NCBI GenBank assembly: GCA_951640195.1
Contig: OX621173.1
Location: forward strand, 1,219,780-1,283,779
DNA: 64,000 nucleotides
Direction: 5' to 3'
DNA from: Porpolomopsis calyptriformis
Lineage: Eukaryota > Basidiomycota > Agaricomycetes > Agaricales > Hygrophoraceae
Shown here: positions 12,101 through 26,366 of the stretch, piece after piece
How positions within the stretch are numbered: the stretch's first letter is position 1
Layout: each line of letters starts with the position of its first letter
The notes under the pieces: generated by a model
Told to the model about the DNA's origin: nothing
The model's input: only the letters and a program-made list of their open reading frames with translations
The model's database searches: none
Program-made: the position numbers and the translations under genes

Positions 12101-15100
12101 TGTTGATGGGATTTGTGCTTACGTGCCTCAGGTTCGTGTTCGTCTATCTAATCTTACGTCTTTGTTCATCATTCAATAGGCGGCTTGGCTTCGCAACGCA
12201 TCGATTAAAGGTGTGCAGGGTTGTCAGATGCGAGAAATAATCTGATCTAATTTTTTTTTTTCAAGAGAACATCCTATTCAGTTTGCCACTTGACGAGAAA
12301 CGTTACCAGCGAACATTGGAGGTAAACTTGACACTGTTCCCCGCTCGTGATGGTCCAGTGACCATGCTTACAGGTATGCGCGCTTGTCAGCGATTTGAAA
12401 ATTCTCGAGGATGGGGATGAATCGGAAATCGGAGAACGTGGCGTAAGGTTTAATTTGGTTCCTACTTACGAAGCTGTTCACAGTTTATTTTGTCCTAGGT
12501 CAATTTATCCGGAGGGCAAAAGGCCCGAGGTGATAACATATTCCCTTGACTTCTGCTCGCAACTTGACAAAAATTTCGTTCTAGTCTCACTTGCGCGTGC
12601 CGTGTACTCTCGAGCATCCCTTCTAATCTTAGATGATGTTCTATCCGCAGGCCAGTACTAAACTTGATAGATTTTCACTGATACTAAGACATCTGAATGT
12701 CTGCAGTCGACGCGCATACAGCCCATCATCTATATTATGAATGCCTCCAAGGAGACTTGATGCGTGGCCGGACTGTGATATTGGTCTCCCACCATGTCCA
12801 ATTGTGTGCACCGGGGGCCGAGTATATCGTGGCTCTTGATAATGGCCGAGTTCAATTCCAAGGTGACCGCGAAGATTTCCGGAGCTCAGGCCTTATGAGC
12901 AGGCTTGTTCAGTCATCTGGAGAGGGTGACCCTTCAGACGACAAGGAGGACGCTGCCCCAGCAGTAGTCTCTGAATTGTCTTCAGAAAAGAATTCGGACC
13001 CAGGTTCCCAGGCCAGTTCCTTTCCGGGGACTCCTCTCTCGGGGGTCAAGACCGAATACAAAGCGCCCCGAAAGCTCGTAGAAGAAGAAAAACGCGCCGT
13101 TGGCCGCATTGGACGTGAGATCTGGGAAACATATGTTGAAGCTTGTGGGAATGTTTGGTATTGGGCGATTTTCTCATCCCTCTTGTTTGTTGGAGCTTTT
13201 ATTCCTGTTCTGGAGTATGGATGGCTGAAGTGAGGCAAAGAATATCTTTTCGAGTCCCCAATCCGCTGACTCTAACTTTTAGACACTGGTCAGGATCCCT
13301 CCAAAGAGGTGATGATGAGAAGGGGCCCTTATACTACATCACTATTTACACCATCGTGAGGCTTCTTCCGTTGTTATCCATCTTTATCTTTGCTCACGAT
13401 CATGCTCGCGTCAAAGATCACTGGTATCGGTGAGCGAACAACCTCTTCGGCTTTGAATGTTGCGAGACGATAATACATAGGTCTATTGATCATGAGTATG
13501 AGGTGGTTGGCACTTTGTGAGTATACGAGGGCTTCTTCTGCATTACTCCCTGAAACATTCCTATTCCAAGATACCGGCTCCCTTCATGCATCAGAAGTGC
13601 TTTACAAAAGTATGCGTTACGATGCCCTTCTATGCACTCCCCTTCTAACGCTTTAGATTCAAGGACTTCTCGAAGGTGTTCTTTTCGCTAACATCCGATT
13701 TCATGATACCACATCTCGCGGACGGCTCCTCAACAGGTTTGGAAAAGACATCGAAGGTCATCCATATCCTACCTCCAACTGTCACCCACTTGACTCTTGC
13801 GTCCAGGCATTGACAGTAGCTTGTCGGATAACTTCGGTCGCAGCTTGATGTATGGTATCTCTGCTCTCACAACCTTTATTACGATTAGTATTGTTGGTGG
13901 CCTTCCCTTCGTTCTGGCAGCCTTTCTTGTTGGGATACTGTATTACAACGGTAAGCAGGCTATTTCTTCCGGTTGTGATGGCTAGTCCTACATACTGATC
14001 ATTCGATAGTTGCGAAGGTACGGATGAAGATGCGTTGGTTGACCTGAGACTTATCTATTTTACGAAAGATTTATGGCCAAACCTCGCGTGACATGCGACG
14101 CCTAGGTAAGTCAAATAACCGTTTTTGCTAGGCGCTCGCTGATGGCACTTAACCCAGACTCTGTTACGCGCTCTCCTCTGTACTCCATATATGGGGAAAC
14201 AATATCTGGGGTTGCTCTCCTCCGTGCCTTCGGAGCATCTTCCAAGTTCCTACGAGATATGCTTCGATGCGTTGACACCAATATATGCCCATACTTTTGG
14301 ATGTGGGGAGGTATGTTACTTGTATCTCTTTACGACACATATTTAGCTCTTCTCAGTCAACCGATGGCTCTCGATTCGCTTCAACCTTCTGTCTTGTGTG
14401 GTTATTGGAGTCACCGCTTCCATCATCGTCTTGTCATCCGGTATCGATGCGTCTCTCGCCGGATTTATGTTAGCTTTCGCGTCGACCGTCACTAGTGATG
14501 TATGTTAATTTCTTTTCATGTCGGATTGGTTGACTGATTTATGAATGGTTACGCAGCTCTTGTTCTTGGTAAAACTTTACCTGTTATCTTTGCATAGGTC
14601 CCCCCTTCTTAAATCTATCCGCAGGTGCGGCGTTTCGTCAGTCTCGAACAATCGATGGTAAGTTGCATACCTGAGCGTTGCCTCCTTGAAAATCTATATT
14701 TTCCGTAGGTTGCATTGGAACGCGTCAAAGAATATTCTGAGATAGCCCGAGAACCCCCTGAATTTATTGAACCACGCCCTCCCGCGTCCTGGCCTTCGTG
14801 CGGATCTATTTGTTGCGAAGGACTAGTGGTCCGTTACGCTGTGAGTTAGCACTCCTCTGGTTATATTATGAAAGTTCATCGAGCTCTCTCAGCCGGACCT
14901 ACCAGATGTGTTACACAGCCTAAATTTCACGATCCAACCTGGCGAAAAGGTAATGAAAAACATATTCAGTGCGATCGAATTGATCTTACGTGGCTGTCTG
15001 CAGGTGGGAATCCTCGGAAGAACGGGTTCTGGCAAGAGCACCCTTGCCCTTTCTCTCTTCCGGTTCGTGGAGCCAACAGAAGGGCGGATTCTCGTAGACG

Positions 15101-16141
15101 ATGTCGACATTGCCACTATTGGTCTCAGTGACTTGCGCAACAGATTAACGATTATCCCTCGTTCGTCCGTTGTTATTCGTTTCAAGATCAGGGCGTTGAC
15201 TTGAGCTTGCAGAGGATCCCACAATTTTGAGTGGATCGGTGCGATCTACTCTGGATGTATTCGACGAGTATCAAGACGTCGAAATTGTGCGCCGATTGCT
15301 TTGCATCCTTTCAGAGGCTAGTTACTAACTTGGTGTTAGTTCGAGGCCCTCCGCCGTGTCCACTTGATCCCTTCCGAGGAGCCCTCCGAAGAGGCAGTTG
15401 GGGAAATAAATGAAAACCCATTTCGCAATTTGGACTCGCCAGTATCTGAAGGCGGCGAAAACTTCTCCACTGGGTAAGTTGTTATCGATCTATGTTCGAC
15501 GCTCGTTTTGACGGTTTGGTAGTGAAAAACAGTTGTTGTGCATGGCTCGCGCCATCTTGAAAAGATCAAAAGTTTTGGTAATGGATGAGGTTCGTTTTCT
15601 ACGATTTTCCTACTGCTCGACTTCTATACCTAGTTTTGACTATGATAGGCTACGGCAAGGTGAGATCAAACTAAACGATTATCGGCATATTGCCCTTGAC
15701 ACTTCATCCCAGTGTCGACTACGCAACGGACGAACTGATTAGCAAGACAATTCGACAGTAAGTTATATTTGACCACGTTTTTTTGGCCCAGTCACTCAGC
15801 CATTCATTTGCAGAGAATTTGCGGAAAGCACAATCTTGACCATCGCCCATCGCTTACGAACTATCATTGACTATGATAGAGTACGTAATTTACAACTGTA
15901 TCGTCTGTTCTATTATGACGAGGAATCGTATTTAGGTCATGTTGCTCGAAGAAGGGCACATTGTCGAGCTTGATAGGTTCGTAGCTGCTCAAGCAAAAAA
16001 AAACATGCATCCACGAAAGACTGACTAAATGTTTTCAGACCTGGCGTGTTACTCAGCAACTCCAGGTCTAAATTTTACGCACTTTGCAAAGCAACGGGAA
16101 AGGCCGAGTTCTCGACGCTCAAAAAATTGGCTGGCGTTTAG
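9124..16141 (+). CDS. ABCC-type (MRP-like) full ABC transporter
   Basis: Full-size ATP-driven exporter or vacuolar transporter. The order is TMD0-TMD1-NBD1-TMD2-NBD2. The N-terminal helix is followed by an acidic loop; intron 9340-9392 then leads to ALSFIFVVTAAIEAV. NBD1 has Walker A GKLGSGKT (11900-11923), Q-loop YVPQ, signature LSGGQKARVSLARA (split by an intron near 12525) and LLILDDVLSAVD, with Asp in place of the catalytic Glu as is usual for ABCC NBD1. A linker of charged and Ser/Pro residues (about 12900-13100) follows. NBD2 has GRTGSGKS (15016-15039), signature FSTGEKQLLCMARAIL, VLVMDEATASVD and the H-loop TIAHRLRT. There are at least two dozen introns, including exons of 7, 8, 11 and 20 nt. 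Both ATP sites look intact. It resembles Ybt1/Ycf1-like basidiomycete transporters; the substrate is not predictable. Confidence 0.92.
11475..11481 (+). other. 7-nt microexon of the ABC transporter
   Basis: The exon ATCTCAG is flanked by CATAG before and GTAGGT after. It supplies Ile-Ser and the first base of Val, so that TAFTA + IS + VFAEMKFAL reads continuously, as is usual at the end of TMD1 in this family. Confidence 0.85.
14010..14017 (+). other. 8-nt microexon of the ABC transporter
   Basis: The exon TTGCGAAG sits between CGATAG and GTACGG. With the single base left by the previous exon it gives Val-Ala-Lys, joining ILYYN to IYGQTSRDMRRL in TMD2. Confidence 0.8.
15649..15659 (+). other. 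11-nt microexon of the ABC transporter (Walker B / D-loop)
   Basis: The exon GCTACGGCAAG lies between introns 15590-15648 and 15660-15712. It encodes Ala-Thr-Ala and part of Ser and is needed to join VLVMDE to SVDYATDE. Skipping it would shift the frame. Confidence 0.88.
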
Positions 16142-16428
16142 ATGACTATCCAGCTGTGTGTTAGACGGGATAGCAGAAGGATCATATCGTACACTCATTT
16201 TCTTGTAAATAAACGCTTGTCCTGACGTCTTGAGCTGGAACGGCACGAACATATATTTGACTGCATCCTTGATATGGTCAATCATTGAATCATATGTCAT
16301 TTTCCGGCATAATTTTACATATTTCTGGAGTTAATAATCATTCTACTTTCAGCAAACCATCCATTCTAATTGGGCGACAGCCTTTTTGGGGGGGGCCGAG
16401 CGAAGAGGCAAGATGAAGGAGAAATTTA

Positions 16429-18681
<2,253 letters not shown>

Positions 18682-20308
18682 GGTCGGTTGTGAATATTAG
18701 AAAAAAGCAAACGGAGAGTTATATCTATGGCAGAGGAGATGAGAAGATAAAGAAAGGAGGTCAAAGTGGTGTTTACCCCATGGGACGTCGTTTTATATGG
18801 CTGATCGGACGATTTCGGGTTGTGGTGAGCATGACACGAGCCAAACTGTAGGGCAACGTGTTCCTCAATTGGACAGGCCGATGAAACGCATCTGCTGTCC
18901 GCAACACTGCTGATCTTTTTCCGGATTGCGACGGCTCCGTCTCGTATCGCCCGTCCTCACTACGAGCGTACAGAAACGTTGTTTGTCTGTATTGATGCTG
19001 CATGGCGTTGGTCAACAAGGACAAATATAGCTGCCCTTTCGACCCAGGAGGACGAGGAGACGAGTGCGTTCGCCGAATTGGGAGCTATTTTAGCTCGCTC
19101 ACACGGTTACAGATTGGCTTGCGGAAAAAAGATCATGACATTCACTCGGCCTCTGTTGTCCGATGCGCCAACATGGATCGCAGAGTGGGAGCCGAAGGTG
19201 GCCAGAAAGATTTCCCCAAAGCCTTGCTGGTCGCGACAAGTTTGGTATGAATTTTTTCTCTGGAATGGCTCTCGTAGCTCTCCGTACGGATTTTCGTTTG
19301 ACATCTGTGTTGCCCAGATACCAATGCTGTGTTGAAAATCCTTTTGGCACCCGAGCCGAAAAGGCGCAAGGTCGATACATCTCAAGAGGACTCTTGATAT
19401 TCCGGAAGCTCACCACAAAAAAGACGGGCAGAGCCCATTATCATAATGGAGGCAGTACATCGATGGACAGCCTTGCCGAAATCACCGATCTTGGTTAGCA
19501 AGATGTGTCGAGATCGAGCTAGACAATCTCTCAATTCAGCTCAACGGTCTTTTCGACTTTTCCATTTAGCCAACCAAGTTCACGTCACAGTGCGGACAAC
19601 TCGGCTGGAGTATGGCTCGCTCCGAACACGCTACTCTCTTTCCTCCGTTCCGAACTAGTCTGCGCCGAGTCCATCCCGGGACGGAACCTGGCGAGGACGG
19701 CGGGCAAAATCTGAACAATACAGTAAATCTTGAGAAATACATCATCCATGACGTTAGACCGCGCAGAGACCTAGGCCAAGATGTGTTCGCTGCACAAGCG
19801 GTGAGTTAACGAAGATCGTCCGGACCGTATACCTGAGCGCCCTATCACCTCGTTCATAATATCTCACAAAACCTGCCCTCCCCCTAATACTGTGCTCCCT
19901 GGTGGCGAGGTAAACATGTACAATGCCCCCCGTTCTATGAGAATGCATATGACTTTAGGCGCCGTTTCATATTTCCCCGTCATTTCCGCTCGGGCCGGCA
20001 ATATACGGTCCCCCCCTCCGCGATTGGGTGCCTAATCCTTTTCCATTTCATTACGAGACGATTTTGTAATTGTATATTGGAGGGAGCCATTTCTTCGGAG
20101 GATCATGCATGGACGTTGTCTTGGAGAAAGAGTCGCTGTCATTGAAAAATGCTCGGCACAAGCATAACGATTACCTTTTCTAGAAAACTCATATGCTGGG
20201 ACCAGTTGCCGAGATTGAGGGCATCTAACCGTTCAATCCATTTTCAATGATCTGCGAGAGATTGAAGTGAAAACAGCATAACTCGTACTCTAAATGGAGA
20301 TCGCGACG
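18682..20308. other. Gene-poor intergenic stretch, 1.6 kb
   Basis: Several short open frames occur on both strands, but none shows a domain, a sensible intron pattern or similarity to another part of this window. I see no repeat, RNA gene or mobile-element signature. Confidence 0.5.
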
Positions 20309-21397
20309 CTAACGACCCATCCAGCCCTAAGAAAGAAAGATGAATCGGTCAATGGCATTGGGTGGAAATGACGTGAAGCGTACACCGTCAACGACGAGGA
20401 GCTCTCCGCAGACGTATTGGCTAGCCTGGCTGGCAAGAAAGACGACGGGGCCTGCCAAGTCCTTGGGTGTGCCCCAACGACCTGCCGGGATGCGTTCAGA
20501 GATTTGACGGAGACGGTCGGGGTCTGCAAGAAGCTTTTCGTTCCTGTGGAACAGCAAAGTTGAGTCGTGTGATAACAAAGAGTACAGCATGAAAATCTAG
20601 CCCCGGAATCTGTTTTGGTTTTATTTCGGTAATGACCGTTGAGGCTAAATGAAGATGAACGAAAGAAATTGAAAAAAGGCACGAACATTTCCGTTGCGAT
20701 ATAGCCTGGACAGATGCCGTTTACCTGGATGTTGTGCTGGCTCCACTCGTTGCTGAGGGCCTTGGTGAGCTGTCCGAGCGCGCCCTTGGCGGCGGCGTAG
20801 GCGGGAACGGTGAGTCCGCCCTGGAAGGTGAGGACCGAGCAAAAGTTGATTATCTTTCCACGACGGCGGGGGACCATATGCCGACCGGCTTCTTGAGAGA
20901 GCAGCCAGACAGATTTGAGATTGACGTCGATGACCTGGTAGGCGCCCGGCCGGATTGGGAAACATCCGATCATGAAGAGCATTCAGAAACATACCTCGTC
21001 CCAGTCGCTCTCTGAAAATTGGAGACACGGTGATCTCCGTTGAATACCAGCACAGTTGACTAAGATGGTGATGTCTCCGCCCATGGCGATCAACGCCCTC
21101 TGGAAGAGGCCCTTGACGGCAGGGAGGTCGCTGAGGTCGCAGTAGACGACTGCGGCGGTGGCCCCGGATGCACGGATGGCGTTCAACGTGTCCAGGTTGG
21201 GGGGTGTACCATTGCAGGGCTCGCGTTGGACGAGACAGACTTTGGCGCCGGCGTGTGCCAAGGCTATGGCACACTCCGCGCCGATACCTGCAAACATATT
21301 CAGTACGTTGACCAGCCCAAAAGTGAGCACACCCACCTCTCGACGCCCCAGTGACGAGCGCAGTCTGTCCAGTGAGCGAAAAAAGCTGAGAAGTCAT
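20309..21397 (-). CDS. Short-chain dehydrogenase/reductase (2-deoxy-gluconate/gluconate dehydrogenase-like)
   Basis: NAD(P)-dependent classical SDR. Starts [21 protein letters not shown] at 21397; an intron interrupts the TGxxxGxG motif and the next exon continues [16 protein letters not shown]. Then come NCAGIQRRS (NAG motif), [29 protein letters not shown] with catalytic Ser, YAAAK (catalytic Tyr and Lys) and PGYIATEMN. The final intron joins LLVVDG to GWMGR, stop at 20309. The layout fits 2-deoxy-D-gluconate 3-dehydrogenase or gluconate 5-dehydrogenase types (KduD/GNO-like). It is divergent to, and 160 nt from, a zinc-dependent dehydrogenase, which points to shared control and a joint role in sugar-alcohol or sugar-acid catabolism. 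Confidence 0.88.
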
Positions 21398-21557
21398 TAA
21401 TAATTATTAATTCGATTCGAACCGGTTCAATTTATATCGGATATCGGCCCGATTTAGATCTAACCTTTCCTCGACCAAATTCGTCTCCAAAACTGATCAT
21501 GTTTATTAAGTATAAAACCCTGAATTTAAATCTCAAGCCTTTCTCTTCTCTTCAATC
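21398..21557. promoter_or_regulatory. Bidirectional promoter between SDR and zinc dehydrogenase
   Basis: Only 160 nt separate the two start codons. A TATA-like TATAAAAC at 21511-21518 lies 47 nt before the plus-strand ATG. AT-rich sequence and repeated TTAATTATTAATT-like text flank the minus-strand start. Confidence 0.6.
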
Positions 21558-22926
21558 ATGTCCCCCATCGCTCTTCCATCTCATCACGCCGCCGTCCTTC
21601 ATGGTCCGAGAGACCTTCGTCTCGAGGATCGCACTCTTTGGCCTCCACTCCAAAACCATGCCCAGGTCGCCGTTCTCTCCACCGGTCTCTGTGGCAGCGA
21701 TCGTCAGTCCACCCCCTCTCTCCTGTCCGCCCACATACTCACCCTTCCCCATAGTCCACTATTATTTGGAAGGCAAGAACGGCGACTTTGCCCTTCAAGC
21801 CCCCATGGTCCTTGGCCACGAGTCAGCCGGCATCGTCACCGCCGTCGGTCCCGGTGTCAAGCATCTCGTCCCTGGTCAGCGCGTCGCCATCGAGGCCGGT
21901 ATCATGTGTGGTCATTGCAACTGGTGTCTAAAAGGCCGCTATAATCTCTGCAAGAAAATGCAGTTCTGCAGCAGCGCAAAGGTATTTCCCCATCTTGATG
22001 GCACCCTCCAGGACCGGGTCAACCACCCCGCTAACGTCCTGCACCCGTACGTTCACCGCCTGTTCCTCTTCATCAATGAAATCCTCATGTTTCACTCCGA
22101 TCGCCGGATCTTAGGCTTCCAGATAACTGCAGTTTTGAACAAGCCGCACTCGCGGAACCTCTCTCCGTCGTTCTTCACGCCTCCAAAAGGGCCGATCTCT
22201 CCGCCGGCCAAACCGTACTCGTCTTTGGCGTCGGCCCCATCGGCATCCTAGCTTGCGCACTCGCAAAAGCCCAAGGCGCCACTCGAGTCGCCGCTATCGA
22301 CATAAACCAGACCCGTCTGGACTTTGCAAAAGCCAACGGCTTCGCTTCACATATTTACTGTCTGCCCACGCCCGCAATAGCGAAAACATCGGAAGAGCAA
22401 CTCCGCCGCGCCAAAGAAGGCATCCAGATCGCTCTCCTCGAATTTTGCGAGCCAGACGGGTTCGATCTCGTCTTTGAGTGCACTGGAGCAGAACAGTGTA
22501 TTCAGATGTCCGTTCACGTAAGTTCCGCCCGCGTCAAGAGGGTGGAGAAGGGAGGGGCTACTCCATACTCCTCCCCCCCCTTTTTTTTCATTATCCCCTT
22601 TTTGACATTTATTTTTTTTGCCCCCCACAATTTAGGCCGCTCTCGCCGGCGGCAAGGTCATGCTCGTCGGGATGGGTTCTCCCAACGTGATGCTACCCCT
22701 GTCCGCCGCCGCACTTCGCGAGGTGGACATTCACGGCTCCTTCCGCTACGCGAACGCGTACCCGACTGCCATCGCCCTCCTTGCCTCCGGCAAACTCAAG
22801 AATGTCGAAAAGCTGATCACTCATCGGTTCCCCCTCGCCGACACCGCGCACGCGTTCGAGCTCCTCGCTCAGGGAAAAGACGAGGACGGCAACATGGTCC
22901 TCAAGGTTATGATCGAGGCACTGTAA
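21558..22926 (+). CDS. Zinc-dependent medium-chain dehydrogenase (sorbitol/xylitol dehydrogenase-like)
   Basis: NAD-dependent polyol dehydrogenase of the MDR superfamily. Exon 1 (MSPIALPSHHAAVLHG) ends in TGLCGSD, with the catalytic-zinc Cys. An intron ending at CCCATAG leads to LHYYLEGKNGDF. LGHESAG (zinc-ligand His and Glu) and the structural-zinc lobe CGHCNWCLKGRYNLC follow. Then come LPDNCSFEQAALAEPLS and the Rossmann motif VFGVGPIGILACALAKAQGA. The last intron joins CIQMSVH to AALAGGKVMLVGMG, ending MVLKVMIEAL. Three introns in all, each in phase. Complete and probably active. Sorbitol, xylitol or L-arabinitol are possible substrates; sequence alone does not decide. Confidence 0.9.
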
Positions 22927-25900
22927 AAAATATCCCCCCCCATCGCACTCCTCTCCTTTTTCAGCTATCGTAATAAGTATAGACTCAGGACTTCTCAAGC
23001 GTGCTGTACCGCTCTGGCATTGATCGTTCCAGGTCACTTTGTATACAAAAGCAACTGCATTTCTTTGTTTCTTTCTTTTCCCCTTACCTTACTATCCAAC
23101 CTATCCTCCCTATCATGCCATCGAGGATCAGGGGCAGAATTAGTTTACTCCTCCCACTTAGCACATACAAGGGCGTCAATAAAATCAATTTATTATACGC
23201 AGCTGGGGGGGCAGGGGGAGAAGGGGGGGGGAACATTTTATGCTCCACAACGTGCCCTAGCAAAGCCCGTGACCTCCAACGCCCTCCATTTGAATAAATC
23301 AAAATCAGCGAGCTGTGTGTCAGGGGACGATCGAGATTTTCCCCCAGACCCCATGCTACCCTCTCATCTCGGCAAGGCTGAATCGACAGATCTTCAAAAA
23401 AAAAAAAAAACAGAGCCCATGCGAATTGTCACCCGGTGTTTTCGAACACGGACCAACACGTGCATGCAATGCTGTTCATCCCCCTCCCCTGGTAAGCGCC
23501 GAATCTCGAGGCAGACATCTCGGCGGCGTGAGAGTGCTGCCAAGAGTGCTATATATAGCATTATCATCCTCGATAAGGTGGGGAGAAGACACTTTTGCTG
23601 CTCTATACACCCACACACCGCCGCTCCCGGTTATCAATTGGAGAAGAAGCGCATCTGCCACACGCACACGGCTCCGTAAAGTTTCACATGAGTGAAGAGA
23701 GAAGCACCAGTGTGAAAAAAAAAACAGGTCAGATGGATGGACAAGAATCCTCGAGCGTTTTGCTTCCCCGGTCATGAACCCCGGTAATATAGTAAAAAGA
23801 TCCGCGTACCTCGCTCCTCGTACGTCCCAGAGCATCATGACAGCGAGAATGGTCGTCCTCCGATACCAATACCCGTAAACAGTGGAGATAACGAGCGAAT
23901 CGACGCTGGGAGCTCAAATAACAAGATAAGCCGTTAGCAGTAGCGCTATTGCCATTGACGCTCGGAGGCCCTAAGCGAGAGAGGATTTCCAACAGCGTCC
24001 GTTATCATCGGAAGGACAAAACTCGTGATCGTCACCGGCAGATTCAAACGACGTGGGTATGTGTGGGCTTGCGAAAGAATGACGTCAGCTCAAATCACTA
24101 TTCCATGACGAAACGCTCAGAGGGATATGCCTTGGCACGTTGCCGTTATCGCTGTTATCCAACAAGGAAGTTGGGTGGGAAAAAGTGCCTGCCATGTCTT
24201 GGGAGTGCACTAAGACTTCTAGGTCAGGTGGTATCAAGGAGTTGATTTAGACTACCGCACCTGTCAAAAGTAAAAGGTCATTTTACATAAAAATGACACT
24301 TTCCCTCGCAACCTGTGGAGTAAGCGTGGATTGACTACCGGCAAGCTCATGGTCTTGCTCAACGACGTTCTCTCTTCGATTGACATCTTCCTATAGCTGA
24401 ACCTGGTTCATCCGCTCACTTACGAAATTGAAGTTACGGAAACTTACCAAGGATGAGCCATTGCCCTTGTTCTCTCGCTTTCAAATAGCCAAGAAACTTG
24501 CCTGGGAAATCGTTTGCCAAGGACTGAATTCACTACGTCGAACGCAAGATTTCCATAAGCCTTCAGGGACACAGATACGAGCCATTCCTTTTGCGTTCGT
24601 ATTTCAACACAAGAAACAGCGGTTTGACCCAATGGGTATGTTAGCTTCCAAGATACCTTATAGAATGAGAAGTACGAACCAACACGGAACTATTATTTTG
24701 GGACTTGGCAGTTGAACAAGCGGCCTTAGCATCCTACTTGATGGGCTTAACTCCACCGTCGACCCGGTACTAGATACGGGCTATTGAATGAGGCGGCCAG
24801 TCCTAGACGGAGTGGGGTAATTATATTATTCGAGTGTTGAATGGAGAAGACAGACGGTGTGATTTGGTCTCACACAAAGAGAATCTGTTCCTGTTGCAAA
24901 AACATCAGTCAGTCGAGTTATTGGTGATGCGTAAGCACATACGTCATTCCCATGAAGTTCATGCATTGCGAAAACGCGCACAGTGCACACCACAATGGCT
25001 GCGTATTGGAATTAAAAGATGCCTATCATTTTCTTTCGCGAGCGAGGTCGGTAAGGGGTGACTGAATGGAACTAAGACCCGATACATTGCGGAGGGGGGC
25101 ACGATTCCGCGTTCTTTCGTTACCACAAGGGCAGATGAGAGCTCAGTTTATTCGGGGAGAAACTCGGCAGATGTCCGTACCAGAGGTTCATGAGATTCTA
25201 GTGTTCATCTCTGCAGTTGAATCACGGCTGCTGTTGAGCGGATCGGATTGTTGACATGGTGCACGACGTGGTCATCCCAGCCGTGAGCACACGACACGTT
25301 AGCGAGATCAGGGAAAGCGGAAATGAAGGACGTTAAACTGACTGCCACGAGTCGGCCGTGATGGCCTTCCCACGTTTAATGTTTGAAACGTTGGAACCGT
25401 CGACGAGAAGGGATTGTTGAAGATTCCACGTGCTCGGTACCCTTTGTCCAATAGACGCGGGGCGATAAACCGAAAAAAATTTGGAGATATCAAGTCCAGG
25501 GGTAAAAGCTTAGCTATGCGAAATGAAAGGGCTGTACCCAGTGACACGGAGGTACACCTTTTGACGTGTTCGGAGCGTTGGGCGAGTACACCGCTGTTAC
25601 AGGACATTACCCAGTGATTTGGCCCATTCATTAATGGAACTTTGGGCTGCGGAGGGCTAGATGCAGGTCCGAGGAGCCGATCAACTGAATTGATCACGCG
25701 GATCCATGCAAACACAAAAAAGTTACTCACAGAGATGAAAGAACCACCGGAGGAAAACCTCAATTTGAACCGCGGAATCAAATGAGCCAGCCGTAGATCC
25801 GTCTGGGCAGTGTATGCGCCATGCTTTGTGGCTCATTTGCTTTGGTCAAAACCTATCAGATGTTGACTGATAAGTGGGGCGAATACAAATTCAAAAGGAC

Positions 25901-26366
25901 GGCACTTGAAGATTTCGTTTGTTCACCGAAACGAACGGGCCAACATTTATGGTTATGGTTGACCGAAACACCGTGACGGATTTTTTTTTTCGGTATGTAT
26001 TGATCAGCTAGCTCCGAGGGAGGGCTGCTTGCAAAGCCATAGTTCCCGAGTGTTACAACAAACGCCGTTCCGCCCCTTTATCGAGCCAAACTTGCGGAGA
26101 TGAGGGTGAAAAACAAAAAGCTAGGAACAGGGCAGTTTGCTCACGCTTAATGCTGATACATGTTTATAACGTCCGCCCGCTGAGGTGGGAACCGCGCGAT
26201 GGGGACGGTGTCGATTACTTGTGTGTGAAGAGAGCAGCCATTTCGTGAGAGCGCAGTGTGTACTTCATAGAGCAAGACGGCGACTGAACGACGAGAATCA
26301 ATTCGCGCGCGGATACTCGAAAGAGCTACGACGCGAAGTTCGGTTTTTGTCACGTGAGTTAGCAGG
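22927..26366. other. Gene-poor region, 3.4 kb
   Basis: No open frame here shows a domain or spliceable gene structure. It contains homopolymer and low-complexity text: a G-rich tract at about 23205-23233, an A-run near 23398 and another T-run near 25981. I looked for tRNA T-loop text, U6-like ACAGAGA and terminal repeats and saw none. It may hold decayed or unannotated non-coding sequence. Confidence 0.5.

Noticed and set aside
18979..19498. Overlapping open frames in the 1.6-kb gap after malic enzyme
   Set aside because: Frames on both strands are of similar length, no domain or splice pattern; I list the stretch as intergenic.
20645..21397. 250-codon unspliced reading of the SDR gene
   Set aside because: It leaves the SDR frame after the first exon; splicing restores TGASRGIG and the rest of the SDR motifs.
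23000..23700. Possible gene in the gene-poor region (frames of 120-219 codons)
   Set aside because: Composition is low-complexity with homopolymers, and the frames have no conserved motif.
22927..26366. tRNA or snRNA gene in the gap
   Set aside because: I looked for T-loop GGTTCRANYC with a matching acceptor stem and for U6-like ACAGAGA text and found no fit.
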